Position numbers and translations under genes: made by a program | The notes under the pieces: model-generated | What the model saw: the letters and a program-made list of their open reading frames with translations, nothing else | The model's database searches: none | Told to the model about the DNA's origin: nothing | Shown: positions 28,951 to 37,607 of the stretch, piece after piece | How the letters are laid out: each line of letters opens with the position of its first letter | Position numbering within the stretch: the stretch's first letter is position 1 | Origin: Flagellimonas oceanensis | GTDB taxonomy: Bacteria; Bacteroidota; Bacteroidia; Flavobacteriales; Flavobacteriaceae | DNA: 64,000 bases | Assembly (NCBI RefSeq): GCF_003992595.1 | Contig: NZ_RZNA01000052.1 | Coordinates: 62,001 to 126,000 of the forward strand | Reading direction: 5' to 3'

Positions 28951-30273
28951 TTATCTGCCGCCTCTACCACCTCGACCTCCTCTGCTTCCGGAAGAGCGGG
29001 ATGCACCCGATGATCTGGATGATCCAGAAGACCTGCTCACACCTGAGCTTCTTGAACTGCTTCCTGAACTTCTCACGCTACTGGATCTACTGCTTCTTGA
29101 AGATCCGCTACTGCGATAACTTCTAGTCGAGCTTGATCTAGAAGAACGGCTGTAATTTCTACTTGGCGAGGTGCTTCTTGATTGATAGCTCCTTGTGCTC
29201 TGCCCAGAACTTCTGTAGCTCCTTGAAGAAGGTGAACTGCTTCTGTTATAGCTGCGACTGCTTCTGGTTGATGGTGTTGTTCCGTATGAACGACGGTAGG
29301 TTCTTGAGCTTCCGCTGTAATTAGGGGAAGTTCGTGTGGTTCTACTGGTTCTATAGTTTCTATTTCTGGCAACGGCATCTGCACTGACGGATCTTCTTAC
29401 ATTGGATCTGTTGCTATATCCTCTGGAGCTTCTGTTTGCCAAATTATTGTTGCTTCGGCTTAGTGTGGCATTGGAACGCCCGCTATTGTTTCTGAGCAGT
29501 CTACTGGAGTATCCACTGGTTCTGGAGGTCAATGTGGTTCCTGGGATACGGGAATAGTACCCTCTTCGACCTGTCATATAAGCATAGTTTCTGCCATAGT
29601 ATCCTCTATTGTAATATGGGTTGTTCCAGTAACCTCCGTAGTAGCCACCCCATCCATAATAGGGATTGAAGCCGTAGTATCCAGCCCAGCCCCAGCCATT
29701 GTATGGGTAGCCCCAACCGAAGTTGCCTCCCCAGCCCCAACGGTTATATCTCCATGGGTTGTTCCAGCCCCATCCCCAACTGTAGTAAGGATAGTTCCAT
29801 CCCCAACCACCGTTCCATAGCCATGGGTCGTTCCAGCCATAGTAGCCGCCCCATCCCCAACTGTTGTTGTAGACATTTATGGATAAGCTTGTGGGGTTGT
29901 CGCCCCAGCCTGGGTTTCCATTGTAATTATTGTTATAAGCAAAGTAATCCGTTTGCTCGCCATAAGGAATGGTGTCATTTTGCATTTGACTGGAATAGCT
30001 GTCAATGTCGGTAAAGACCTCACTGTTCAATATCTCGCCATATTCATTTGCCTTTTCGCCAAAATAATCCTTGTAGATATTGCTTTCTTGCTCTTCGATT
30101 CTTAGGGCTTCGGCATTTTTCTTTTCAACACTAAGAACACGATCGTTGGCAGAATATATGCCATCACCGTAATAGGAAGCTTGTTGATAAGAACCACAAG
30201 AAACCATAAAGAGGGTGCTTACCATCAATATGGAGGCGGTTCGTAATTTATTGTGAAGTAAAGACTGTAACAT
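28951..30273 (-). CDS. Low-complexity lipoprotein: Trp/Gly/Tyr-rich then Ser/Arg-rich, RGG tail
   Basis: About 440 residues. The ATG at 30273 is preferred because it gives a lipoprotein signal (MLQSLLHNKLRTASILMVST then FMVSC). After a normal first 110 residues, a stretch of about 90 residues is almost only W, G, Y, N and P (for example WGWGGYYGWNDPW and YYGWGGYYGGYWNNPYY). The last 190 residues are almost only S, R, Y, G, T and N in short S-R-S-Y units, ending RGGRGGRGGR. No globular domain is expected in this part. Similar genes sit near proS in other Flavobacteriaceae as I recall, with no function assigned. It is divergent from proS. Confidence 0.8.
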   Translation of the reverse strand: MLQSLLHNKLRTASILMVSTLFMVSCGSYQQASYYGDGIYSANDRVLSVEKKNAEALRIEEQESNIYKDYFGEKANEYGEILNSEVFTDIDSYSSQMQNDTIPYGEQTDYFAYNNNYNGNPGWGDNPTSLSINVYNNSWGWGGYYGWNDPWLWNGGWGWNYPYYSWGWGWNNPWRYNRWGWGGNFGWGYPYNGWGWAGYYGFNPYYGWGGYYGGYWNNPYYNRGYYGRNYAYMTGRRGYYSRIPGTTLTSRTSGYSSRLLRNNSGRSNATLSRSNNNLANRSSRGYSNRSNVRRSVSADAVARNRNYRTSRTTRTSPNYSGSSRTYRRSYGTTPSTRSSRSYNRSSSPSSRSYRSSGQSTRSYQSRSTSPSRNYSRSSRSSSTRSYRSSGSSRSSRSSSVRSSGSSSRSSGVSRSSGSSRSSGASRSSGSRGGRGGRGGR

Positions 30274-30367
30274 GGCGCAATTTTTATTGTTGAACATACT
30301 AAAAATAATTAGTTTTACCCAATCATATCATGATTAAAGTCACAAGTTTTGTGCCAAACTAAAATAG

Positions 30368-31843
30368 ATGGGTAAAAATTTAACGAGTAGAGCGGAAGAT
30401 TATTCCAAATGGTATAACGAACTGGTTGTAAAGTCGGATTTAGCTGAAAACTCGGGTGTTAGGGGTTGTATGGTCATCAAGCCTTACGGCTATGCCATAT
30501 GGGAAAAAATGCAGGGGCAATTGGATAAAATGTTCAAAGAAACAGGGCACGAGAATGCCTATTTCCCCTTGTTCATACCCAAATCGTACCTGAGTAAAGA
30601 GGCAAGCCATGTAGAAGGGTTTGCCAAGGAGTGTGCGGTCGTTACCCATTATCGATTGAAGAATGCGGAGGATGGTAGCGGTATCGTTGTGGATGAAAAC
30701 GCAAAGCTTGAGGAGGAACTCATTGTTCGTCCAACTTCCGAAACCATTATTTGGGACACTTTTAGAAAATGGGTGCAATCCTACAGGGATTTGCCGCTAA
30801 AAATCAATCAATGGGCCAATGTGGTACGTTGGGAGATGCGAACCCGTTTGTTTTTAAGGACCGCTGAGTTTTTATGGCAAGAAGGACATACGGCGCATAC
30901 CACCCGGGAGGAGGCTCTGGAAGAGGCAGAGCTCATGATGAATGTTTATGCTGATTTCGCTGAAAAATATATGGGAGTTCCGGTAATCAAAGGAACCAAG
31001 ACGGAAAGCGAGCGATTTGCTGGGGCAGAGGAGACCTATTGTATTGAAGCCTTGATGCAGGATGGTAAGGCGTTGCAGGCGGGTACTTCCCATTTTTTGG
31101 GACAGAATTTTGCAAAGGCCTTTGATGTGAAGTTCGCCAATAAAGAAGGTCAACAAGAGTACGTTTGGGCAACTTCTTGGGGTGTTTCCACCAGATTGAT
31201 GGGAGCCCTGGTCATGACCCACAGCGATGATAATGGGTTGGTATTGCCTCCTCAATTAGCGCCTATTCAAGTGGTAATCGTACCTATTTACAAAGGATTG
31301 GAACAATTGGATGCCATTTCGGAGAAGGTGGAGCCATTGGTAAGGGAATTACGGGATAAGGGCATTACCGTCAAATATGATACCCGGGACACACACAAGC
31401 CCGGCTTTAAATTCAATGAGTATGAGTTGAAGGGCGTTCCTGTGCGTTTGGCGGTAGGTCAGCGCGATTTGGCCAATGGTACCTTTGAGGTTGCCCGAAG
31501 GGATACTTTGACCAAGGAAATCGTGAAAGCTGAAGAAGTAGTGGACAAAGTGGTGTCCCTGATGGATGAAATCCAGAAAAATATTTTTCAAAAAGCACTG
31601 GATTATAGAAAAGACCACATTACCGAGGTGGATTCCTATGATGAGTTTAAAAAAGTCATCGAGGGAAAAGGCGGTTTTGTTTCAGCGCACTGGGACGGCA
31701 CCGTGGAGACCGAGGATAGGATAAAAGAAGAGACCAAGGCCACTATTCGCTGTATTCCTTTGGATGTAGAGAGCGAAGAAGGTAAGTGTATTGTAACGGG
31801 AAAACCGTCCCTTCGCAGGGTCTTGTTTGCAAAGGCCTACTAA
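30368..31843 (+). CDS. proS: Prolyl-tRNA synthetase, eukaryote/archaeal-like type
   Basis: A 491-residue class II synthetase charging tRNA-Pro. Length and the C-terminal zinc-binding-like extension place it in the ProS3 (archaeal/eukaryotic-like) group without the YbaK editing insert. Class II motifs are seen in [11 protein letters not shown], motif 2 in [20 protein letters not shown] with the preceding [10 protein letters not shown], and motif 3 in [19 protein letters not shown]. The anticodon-binding domain includes [20 protein letters not shown]. This form is normal in Bacteroidota. A tRNA-Glu promoter starts just 28 bp past the stop. Confidence 0.97.
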   Translation: MGKNLTSRAEDYSKWYNELVVKSDLAENSGVRGCMVIKPYGYAIWEKMQGQLDKMFKETGHENAYFPLFIPKSYLSKEASHVEGFAKECAVVTHYRLKNAEDGSGIVVDENAKLEEELIVRPTSETIIWDTFRKWVQSYRDLPLKINQWANVVRWEMRTRLFLRTAEFLWQEGHTAHTTREEALEEAELMMNVYADFAEKYMGVPVIKGTKTESERFAGAEETYCIEALMQDGKALQAGTSHFLGQNFAKAFDVKFANKEGQQEYVWATSWGVSTRLMGALVMTHSDDNGLVLPPQLAPIQVVIVPIYKGLEQLDAISEKVEPLVRELRDKGITVKYDTRDTHKPGFKFNEYELKGVPVRLAVGQRDLANGTFEVARRDTLTKEIVKAEEVVDKVVSLMDEIQKNIFQKALDYRKDHITEVDSYDEFKKVIEGKGGFVSAHWDGTVETEDRIKEETKATIRCIPLDVESEEGKCIVTGKPSLRRVLFAKAY

Positions 31844-31870
31844 ACAGCGTGCAAAAAATAAAAAATACTG

Positions 31871-31900
31871 TTGCAAGACTTAAAAATAGTTGTATTTTTG
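31871..31900 (+). promoter_or_regulatory. Promoter of the tRNA-Glu pair
   Basis: TTG at 31871-31873, a 19-bp spacer, TATTTTTG at 31893-31900: a full match to the flavobacterial -33/-7 consensus. Transcription would begin about 15-20 bp before the first tRNA. Confidence 0.78.
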
Positions 31901-31924
31901 CATCCGCAATTATGCAAGCATAAT

Positions 31925-31996
31925 GGCCCGTTCGTCTAGGGGTTAGGACGCCAGGTTTTCATCCTGGTAACAGGGGTTCGATTCCCCTACGGGCTA
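31925..31996 (+). tRNA. tRNA-Glu (anticodon TTC), copy 1
   Basis: A 72-nt tRNA. Acceptor arms GGCCCGT and ACGGGCT pair with one G-U. The anticodon stem CCAGG/CCTGG encloses loop TTTTCAT with anticodon TTC. The T arm has AGGGGTTCGATTCCCCT. The discriminator is A and CCA is not encoded. It reads GAA/GAG. Confidence 0.97.
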
Positions 31997-32068
31997 CAGA
32001 GCAAGGTTTAAGCAGAAATTTGCTAATTTTAGGATTGTAGGACGTTTAAACTTTGAAATTGAAATAAT

Positions 32069-32140
32069 GGCCCGTTCGTCTAGGGGTTAGGACGCCAGGT
32101 TTTCATCCTGGTAACAGGGGTTCGATTCCCCTACGGGCTA
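32069..32140 (+). tRNA. tRNA-Glu (anticodon TTC), copy 2
   Basis: Identical over all 72 nt to the copy 72 bp upstream, and preceded by a similar AATAATG leader. Both are probably cut from one transcript that may continue into rpsT. Confidence 0.97.
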
Positions 32141-32175
32141 CAAAGAAAGGATTTAGAAAGAATTAAATTTAAGCA

Positions 32176-32427
32176 ATGGCAAACCATAAGTCAGCATTAA
32201 AGAGAATCAGAAGAAACGAAGCAGTACGTTTGCGTAACAGGTATCAGCACAAAACCGTGCGTAATGCCATCAAAAAATTGCGTAGCGAGGAAGACAAAAA
32301 AGCTGCTGAAGCTTTGTTGCCCACTGTAGTTGGTATGATTGATAAATTGGCTAAGAAAAACATCATTCATAGCAATAAGGCAGCTAACCTTAAGAGCAAA
32401 TTGATGACACAGGTTGCAGCAATGTAA
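32176..32427 (+). CDS. rpsT: 30S ribosomal protein S20
   Basis: An 83-residue basic protein beginning [22 protein letters not shown], the S20 signature, with a three-helix-bundle C-terminus ([14 protein letters not shown]). S20 binds 16S rRNA early in small-subunit assembly. It lies 35 bp after the second tRNA-Glu and before a clear terminator, so it may share the tRNA promoter. Confidence 0.97.
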   Translation: MANHKSALKRIRRNEAVRLRNRYQHKTVRNAIKKLRSEEDKKAAEALLPTVVGMIDKLAKKNIIHSNKAANLKSKLMTQVAAM

Positions 32428-32453
32428 ACCATGTCCAATCGACAATATTTTAG

Positions 32454-32480
32454 AACGCCTCCAAAATGGGGGCGTTTTTA
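32454..32480 (+). terminator. Rho-independent terminator after rpsT
   Basis: AACGCC-TCC, AAAAT loop, GGGGGCGTTTTTA: GC stem and T tract, 26 bp past the rpsT stop. Confidence 0.82.
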
Positions 32481-32495
32481 TTTGTATCAATTTTT

Positions 32496-33182
32496 TTATC
32501 CGAAGGCCCTGCGTCTATGGACCAGTACTCCCACAAGAAAGGACCCGTACAAAATCAGAATCAAAATTCGTAATATGGTCCTAAAATGATAATTTACCCA
32601 AATTTTCGGTGCTTCATACCCGACCCAGAACAAGATGGGGAAAATCGAATAAAAGATGATTAATCCCAGACTCAACCAATACATAAGGTTATGTTTGTTT
32701 GGGTAAGGGTTGGGGTCGCTCTTTTTTTCTTTGAAATAAAGCCATATGTTGAAAAGTAAAATAAAGGAAGCGATCATATCAGCATAGTACAGATTGCTGT
32801 ATAATGCGCTTTGAAAAAACAGGCTTATCGCATAGCTCAACAGACTTATCGTGGCCCCGATTTGTATCCATTTTTTATGTTTTTTGGTTTGAACCATTCT
32901 CCAATAGATGTAATACAGGAACAAAAATGAAATCACGGAATAGATGTTGAATATTATCACGTTGTACTGCCTATATTGTTCAATGTCCACTACTTGGAAT
33001 TCATCGAAATATTTGATGAAATAACCCAGTAGTTCATTCAAAAAAGTATACATCAGGTATACGGGGTAGAATTTAAGGGGAGTATCAAAATAGGTGCTGT
33101 ATTTCGCCATGGACACAATCCAAACGATAAGATAAAATGGAAGAATGTACTGCTCGCTAATAAATGTATAAAACTCTTCCAT
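32496..33182 (-). CDS. Seven-helix membrane protein, unknown; tandem paralogue A
   Basis: A 228-residue integral membrane protein with about seven hydrophobic segments (for example LPFYLIVWIVSMA, VISFLFLYYIYW, IASFILLFNIWLYF and ILILILYGSFLVGVL) and a basic C-terminal tail HRRRAFG. It is clearly homologous to the next upstream gene: shared are KYFDTxLKFxPVYxxYTF, LLGYFIK, YADMIASxxLL and the closing xxGSFLxGxLxxxRxAxx. I do not recognise a named family. The shape recalls the membrane sensor parts of 7TM receptor-type proteins, but no signalling domain is attached. Confidence 0.72.
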   Translation of the reverse strand: MEEFYTFISEQYILPFYLIVWIVSMAKYSTYFDTPLKFYPVYLMYTFLNELLGYFIKYFDEFQVVDIEQYRQYNVIIFNIYSVISFLFLYYIYWRMVQTKKHKKWIQIGATISLLSYAISLFFQSALYSNLYYADMIASFILLFNIWLYFKEKKSDPNPYPNKHNLMYWLSLGLIIFYSIFPILFWVGYEAPKIWVNYHFRTILRILILILYGSFLVGVLVHRRRAFG

Positions 33183-33221
33183 CGTTGAGTGGGGGGGCTA
33201 ATTTTGAAAGGTTAAAATAAC

Positions 33222-33247
33222 AAAAAGCCTCCAAAATGGAGGCTTTA
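33222..33247 (-). terminator. Rho-independent terminator after membrane paralogue B
   Basis: Minus-strand AAAGCCTCC, ATTTT loop, GGAGGCTTT then TTG: a perfect 9-bp stem separating the two paralogues into different transcripts. Confidence 0.85.
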
Positions 33248-33256
33248 TAAGTTGAT

Positions 33257-33934
33257 TTATCGATATGCCTTTCTTTGTCCCAATAAAAGCCCAAGCATGT
33301 AAAAGCCATACATAATAGCTATGAGTACAAACAATATTTTCTGAAAATGATACTCATACCAAACATGGTCATCTATGGACCCCAACAAGAAAATATACGG
33401 GGTTACCAAGTAAAAAATAAAGGAGCCTATACTTATCCAAAAAAGCATGTTTTTCCATTGTGGGTAAGAGGAGGGTTCTCTTTTCTTTTCTTGGAAATAA
33501 AATAGGATACAAGCCAATAGTGTCCAAGACCCTATAAGTTCCGCATAGTACAACCCTCTGTACAATGGGTTTTGGAAAATCATGTTTGCCACATAGGCCA
33601 CTAAGGTAATCAATGTCCCGTATTTCACCCATTGTTTGTGCTTGGGCCTTTGCAGGGTTTTGTAGTACACCCAATAGAAAAACAGATAGGCAGCAAATTG
33701 GTATATGTTGTAGATCACAATGTTGAGCGATGCGTATTTGCCCTCTGAAAAAAACTGAAAGCTATTATCGAACTTGATGAAATATCCCAACAAGTCGGTA
33801 AAAAACGTATAGGCAATGAAGATTGGGAAAAATTTCAACGTAGTGTCAAAATACTTTCGATACGTCAATACCGATATTATCCAGGTTACCAAATAGGTAA
33901 AAAGGAAAAATTGCTCTTTGATAAAAGTGACCAA
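33257..33934 (-). CDS. Seven-helix membrane protein, unknown; tandem paralogue B
   Basis: A 225-residue homologue of the adjacent 228-residue protein, with the same pattern of about seven hydrophobic segments and the same closing motif (YGFYMLGLLLGQRKAYR). The start is a TTG at 33934; no in-frame ATG lies between it and the upstream lipoprotein stop, and alignment with paralogue A supports a start here. The TTG is 20 bp after the upstream gene's stop, so cotranscription with the lipoprotein is likely. Function unknown. Confidence 0.7.
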   Translation of the reverse strand: MVTFIKEQFFLFTYLVTWIISVLTYRKYFDTTLKFFPIFIAYTFFTDLLGYFIKFDNSFQFFSEGKYASLNIVIYNIYQFAAYLFFYWVYYKTLQRPKHKQWVKYGTLITLVAYVANMIFQNPLYRGLYYAELIGSWTLLACILFYFQEKKREPSSYPQWKNMLFWISIGSFIFYLVTPYIFLLGSIDDHVWYEYHFQKILFVLIAIMYGFYMLGLLLGQRKAYR

Positions 33935-33954
33935 GTCCTCGATTGCCCTAAGAT

Positions 33955-34611
33955 TTAACCTCCATAATCACCATTAGGTGGTGGTGAGGAATTGCCTTTG
34001 TTTAAAATTAAACTCTCATCGCCGCCAGCGAATACAGCCGGGGCAAAACTTGCACTGGACATGTTTTTCTCTTCACTTGTGCCTACTTCAGAACTACCAA
34101 CAGCATCTTTGATTAATTTGGCTTTGCCATCGGCGTCGATGTAAAACCCATATTCCTCTCCATCAACCATCATTGTGGGTACGATAAAAATAGAGTTTTG
34201 TCTTGGATGTACTATTTTTTTTCCATCGGGAAAGTCTGGTTTGTCAGGGTAATTTGCAAAGTATAGGCGGAAAGAAGCTATTTTCACTCCAGCCTTCTTG
34301 GCTTCTTGCTCGACATAGGCGGTGTAATTCTTTATTTTGTCAAAACTGAAAGAGGTAAATCGGGAAGGAATGAATTTTTCATCTGGATTGCGTTCAGTTT
34401 CTTCAAACTGTCGAATCATATCCACCCTATTTTTTGTGTAGTTGTCGTAGAGTGATTTGGACTCTTCCAACGAAATGATACCTTCTGGGGGTTTCACTTC
34501 TTCTTGTCCAGGTTCGGTAGGTTCTTCTTTTTTTGGTCCTTGCTGGCAAGCCCCGAGTAGCAAAAATGAGGCCCCAAAAAAAGCAATTACTGCTTTTCTG
34601 TTGTTTTTCAT
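33955..34611 (-). CDS. Lipoprotein of unknown function
   Basis: A 218-residue lipoprotein: signal MKNNRKAVIAFFGASFLLLG followed by the lipobox Cys, then a charged linker rich in E and P (KKEEPTEPGQEEVKPPEG). The central part has FTSFSFDKIKNYTAYVEQEA, ASFRLYFANYPDK and NSIFIVPTMMVDGEEYGFYI, a small alpha/beta fold I have seen in other Flavobacteriaceae hypothetical proteins. The C-terminus is low complexity and ends NGDYGG. Next downstream is membrane paralogue B. Confidence 0.72.
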   Translation of the reverse strand: MKNNRKAVIAFFGASFLLLGACQQGPKKEEPTEPGQEEVKPPEGIISLEESKSLYDNYTKNRVDMIRQFEETERNPDEKFIPSRFTSFSFDKIKNYTAYVEQEAKKAGVKIASFRLYFANYPDKPDFPDGKKIVHPRQNSIFIVPTMMVDGEEYGFYIDADGKAKLIKDAVGSSEVGTSEEKNMSSASFAPAVFAGGDESLILNKGNSSPPPNGDYGG

Positions 34612-34683
34612 AGTTAAGGTGTTTATGGTTTAGTTTTGGGGAAACCGAAATAAAGATATGTCTTTTCTATAAATTGACTCAAC

Positions 34684-34712
34684 AAAAAGCCCTTCAAAAT
34701 ATTGAAGGGCCC
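34684..34712 (-). terminator. Rho-independent terminator after rho
   Basis: Minus strand GCCCTTCAAT, short loop, ATTGAAGGGC then TTTTTG. It lies 30 bp past the rho stop. Confidence 0.85.
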
Positions 34713-34743
34713 GTAATCTTATGGTATAGAGTGTAGTGAATTT

Positions 34744-36357
34744 TTACTCGTTCATGGTAAGCAAAAATTCCTCGTTGTTCTTGGTTTGCTTTATGCGTTG
34801 CTCCATGAATTCCATGGCTTCCACGGGGTTCATGTCGGCCAAATACTTGCGCATAATCCACATACGTTGAATGGTGTTTTCATCCAACAACAAATCGTCT
34901 CTTCGTGTTGAGGAAGAAATCAGGTCAATGGCAGGGAAAATTCTTCTGTTGGAAATCCTTCTATCCAACTGAAGTTCCATGTTACCGGTACCCTTGAATT
35001 CCTCAAAGATAACTTCATCCATTTTGGAACCTGTTTCTGTCAATGCTGTAGCGATAATGGAAAGCGAACCTCCATTTTCAATGTTACGTGCCGCACCAAA
35101 GAAACGTTTTGGTTTGTGCAATGCATTGGCATCCACACCACCACTCAGTACTTTGCCAGAAGCGGGTTGTACAGTGTTATAGGCACGGGCCAAACGGGTA
35201 ATGGAATCCAATAGAATCACTACATCGTGCCCGCATTCCACCAATCTTTTAGCTTTTTCCAATACAATGTTGGCCACTCTTACATGCTCGGTTGCTTCCT
35301 TATCAAAAGTTGAGGCAACCACTTCGCCACGTACGTTACGCTGCATATCGGTAACCTCTTCAGGGCGCTCATCAATCAATAGGATGATTTGATATACCTC
35401 TGGGTGGTTGGCTGCGATAGCGTTGGCGATATCCTTCAACAACATGGTTTTACCCGTTTTCGGCTGGGATACGATCATGCCCCTTTGTCCTTTCCCGATA
35501 GGAGAGAACAAATCCATGATTCTTGTGGAAATGGTACTTTGTTTTTCCGCCAACTTGAACTTTTCCTTTGGAAACAATGGGGTAAGGTGCTCAAAAGCTA
35601 CTCTGTCACGAACCACTTGAGGGTCCAATCCATTGATTTTGTTTACCTTAATCAGTGGGAAATACTTTTCGCCCTCTTTGGGAGGTCGAATATTGCCCAA
35701 AACGGTATCACCGGACTTAAGTCCGAACAATCTGATCTGTGATTGGGATACATATATATCGTCAGGAGAAGAAAGATAGTTGTAATCGGATGATCTTAGG
35801 AATCCGTAACCATCCTGCATAACGTCCAACACACCCTCACTTTCAATAATGCTGTCGAACTCATATTCAGGTTCTTTGTACCTGTTTTTCAGGTCCTTGT
35901 CAAAATTGCTGTTCTTTTTGTCGTGGTGCGACTTGTTGTGTTGGTTGTTTCTCCTATTGTTATTTTGGTTTTTTTGAGAGTTGTTGCTGCCTTGGGATTT
36001 GTTGTCTTGCGATTTGTCATCCCTTTTTTGAGGCTTAGCTTGTGGTTTGGTTTCCTCTTTTTTAGCTCTAGGCTCTCTTTTTTGAGGTGCTTTTTTAGGA
36101 GCATCCCCTTCAGTTTTTTTGGTATCCGCAGCCTTTGGGCGTGGCGTTCTGGGTTTTCTTGGTTTTGGGGCTGGCTTTTCGTCGGTGGTAGCTGAAACGG
36201 TTTCCGCAACAGCTTTTGGGTTGGAGGCCTGAACGTCCAATATTTGGTAAACCAGGTCTAGTTTTTTCAATGATTTGAATTTGGGAACATTTAGACCCTT
36301 TGCAATTTCTTGCAACTCAGGAAGCTTTTTAGCTTTTAGATCTGAAATCTCGAACAT
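34744..36357 (-). CDS. rho: Transcription termination factor Rho with a long disordered insert
   Basis: A 537-residue Rho, the hexameric RNA helicase that ends transcription. It has a Rho_N SAP-like start ([20 protein letters not shown]), then about 115 residues (50-165) rich in K, P, N, R and Q ([27 protein letters not shown]), the cold-shock RNA-binding domain ([21 protein letters not shown]), and the ATPase core ([16 protein letters not shown]alker [17 protein letters not shown]alker [23 protein letters not shown] loops). E. coli Rho has 419 residues; the excess is the insert. In Bacteroides thetaiotaomicron a comparable disordered Rho region is known to drive phase separation; the same behaviour here is inference. 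Confidence 0.97.
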   Translation of the reverse strand: MFEISDLKAKKLPELQEIAKGLNVPKFKSLKKLDLVYQILDVQASNPKAVAETVSATTDEKPAPKPRKPRTPRPKAADTKKTEGDAPKKAPQKREPRAKKEETKPQAKPQKRDDKSQDNKSQGSNNSQKNQNNNRRNNQHNKSHHDKKNSNFDKDLKNRYKEPEYEFDSIIESEGVLDVMQDGYGFLRSSDYNYLSSPDDIYVSQSQIRLFGLKSGDTVLGNIRPPKEGEKYFPLIKVNKINGLDPQVVRDRVAFEHLTPLFPKEKFKLAEKQSTISTRIMDLFSPIGKGQRGMIVSQPKTGKTMLLKDIANAIAANHPEVYQIILLIDERPEEVTDMQRNVRGEVVASTFDKEATEHVRVANIVLEKAKRLVECGHDVVILLDSITRLARAYNTVQPASGKVLSGGVDANALHKPKRFFGAARNIENGGSLSIIATALTETGSKMDEVIFEEFKGTGNMELQLDRRISNRRIFPAIDLISSSTRRDDLLLDENTIQRMWIMRKYLADMNPVEAMEFMEQRIKQTKNNEEFLLTMNE

Positions 36358-36547
36358 TAAGTAATGGAATAAGTTAAACTTGTGTGATTCTAAATTTGAA
36401 GTAAAGTTATTTATGGATGCTACTGGAGAAAGATTTCCTAGGTAGGTGCTTGCTAATAACGAGACAATATTACAAATAATTTTTCAAGAATAAGGCCTTA
36501 TTTATCAAAAAGACACCTATTTTTGCGATTCCAAATCGATTTGAACA
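36358..36547. promoter_or_regulatory. Divergent promoter region rho / DUF4293 gene
   Basis: A 190-bp AT-rich region between two divergent genes. TATTTTTG at 36518-36525 is a -7 candidate for the plus-strand gene. I cannot assign a -33 box or any rho-autoregulatory leader with confidence. Confidence 0.4.
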
Positions 36548-36958
36548 ATGATTCAGCGGATACAAACGTTATTTTTACTCATAGTAGGCCTTATTTCAGG
36601 CATACTTCCGTTCTTTCTGAATCTGTGGGTAGAAGTTGGGGGCAAAGAAGTTTTTGCCCAAGATCAAGTTGTGGTAAGCCTCGTCTTTTATGTGGCTACC
36701 GTGCTTGCCGTGGTATCGATTTTAATGTACAAGAAGCGACAAAATCAATTTGTGGTAAACAGATTGAATATGATATTGAACCTTTTTTTACTAGGATTTT
36801 TCGTTTATCGATCGCTAAGCTTATCCGGAGAAACTGTGGTTTCTGAGAAGGGTATTGGGATGCTGATTCCTGTATTTTCTATCGTTTTTCTTGTCCTGGC
36901 CAACAGGGCTATCAAAAAGGATGAAGATCTTGTAAAATCTGTTGATCGCTTACGTTAA
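36548..36958 (+). CDS. DUF4293 family membrane protein
   Basis: A 136-residue protein with four predicted transmembrane helices, beginning MIQRIQTLFLLIVGLISGIL, the signature start of DUF4293, and the conserved YKKRQNQFVVNRLNMILN between helices two and three, then LANRAIKKDEDLVKSVDRLR at the end. The family is confined to Bacteroidota, is often beside rho as here, and has no known function. Confidence 0.9.
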   Translation: MIQRIQTLFLLIVGLISGILPFFLNLWVEVGGKEVFAQDQVVVSLVFYVATVLAVVSILMYKKRQNQFVVNRLNMILNLFLLGFFVYRSLSLSGETVVSEKGIGMLIPVFSIVFLVLANRAIKKDEDLVKSVDRLR

Positions 36959-36984
36959 ACCTAACATCTTAGTAGTATTAGTGC

Positions 36985-37014
36985 GAAAAAACCCTGGCTC
37001 CGGTCGGGGTTTTT
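36985..37014. terminator. Rho-independent terminator between convergent genes
   Basis: AAAAACCC, with TGGCTCCGGTCG between, then GGGTTTTT. T tracts on both strands allow use from either side. Confidence 0.75.
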
Positions 37015-37024
37015 ATGTTTTTGG

Positions 37025-37519
37025 CTATCGTTTGCCCAGCTCTATCACTTCCAGGTCTGAGATTTTGTCGCCATCAATCACAAATCGCAACATCGTCCGA
37101 ATCTGATGGAAACCATGTTTTCCACATGCGCCTGGATTCATATGCAATAAGCCCAATTTTTTGTCATGCATTACCTTTAAAATATGGGAATGCCCGCAAA
37201 TGAACAGCTTGGGCGGGTTACTTCGGATTTCATCCCGAACGCGGACATTGTACCTGTTGGGGTAACCGCCAATGTGGGTAATCCAAACATCGACCCCTTC
37301 ACACATGAACCTGTTGTTTTCTGGAAACTCTTTTTGGATTACATGGTCATCAATATTGCCATGTACTCCCTTTACAGGTTTTATGGCTTCCAATTGGTCG
37401 GTAACGGATAAGCTTCCAATATCGCCGGCATGCCAAATTTCATCAGCTTGTGCTGCATACTTTAGTATGGTTTTGTCCATGTGGCCGTGAGTGTCCGAAA
37501 GCAATAAAATTTTCGTCAT
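37025..37519 (-). CDS. YfcE-type metallophosphoesterase
   Basis: A 164-residue calcineurin-like phosphodiesterase of the YfcE/MJ0936 group. All metal ligands are visible: LLSDTHGHMD, IWHAGDIGS, VHGNIDDH, WITHIGGYP and ICGHSHILKV. Characterised relatives hydrolyse phosphodiesters such as bis-pNPP or cyclic nucleotides in vitro, with an unclear cellular substrate. It is divergent from truA, with 88 bp between starts. Confidence 0.92.
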   Translation of the reverse strand: MTKILLLSDTHGHMDKTILKYAAQADEIWHAGDIGSLSVTDQLEAIKPVKGVHGNIDDHVIQKEFPENNRFMCEGVDVWITHIGGYPNRYNVRVRDEIRSNPPKLFICGHSHILKVMHDKKLGLLHMNPGACGKHGFHQIRTMLRFVIDGDKISDLEVIELGKR

Positions 37520-37607
37520 TTCGCTAAAAATATGCTAAAAACTATCCGTTGGATTTGTGTTGGTAAGGATTGAATTATCTTTATCGACCTAAAAGTAAGG
37601 GATCCCA

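Noticed and set aside
29574..29876. Long Thr/Gly-rich frame inside the low-complexity lipoprotein gene
   Set aside because: It is a shadow of the repetitive codons of the Trp/Gly/Tyr block and has no start context or signal of its own.
35889..36209. A basic 106-codon frame inside rho
   Set aside because: It is a frame-shifted reading of the Lys/Asn-rich insert with no independent evidence.
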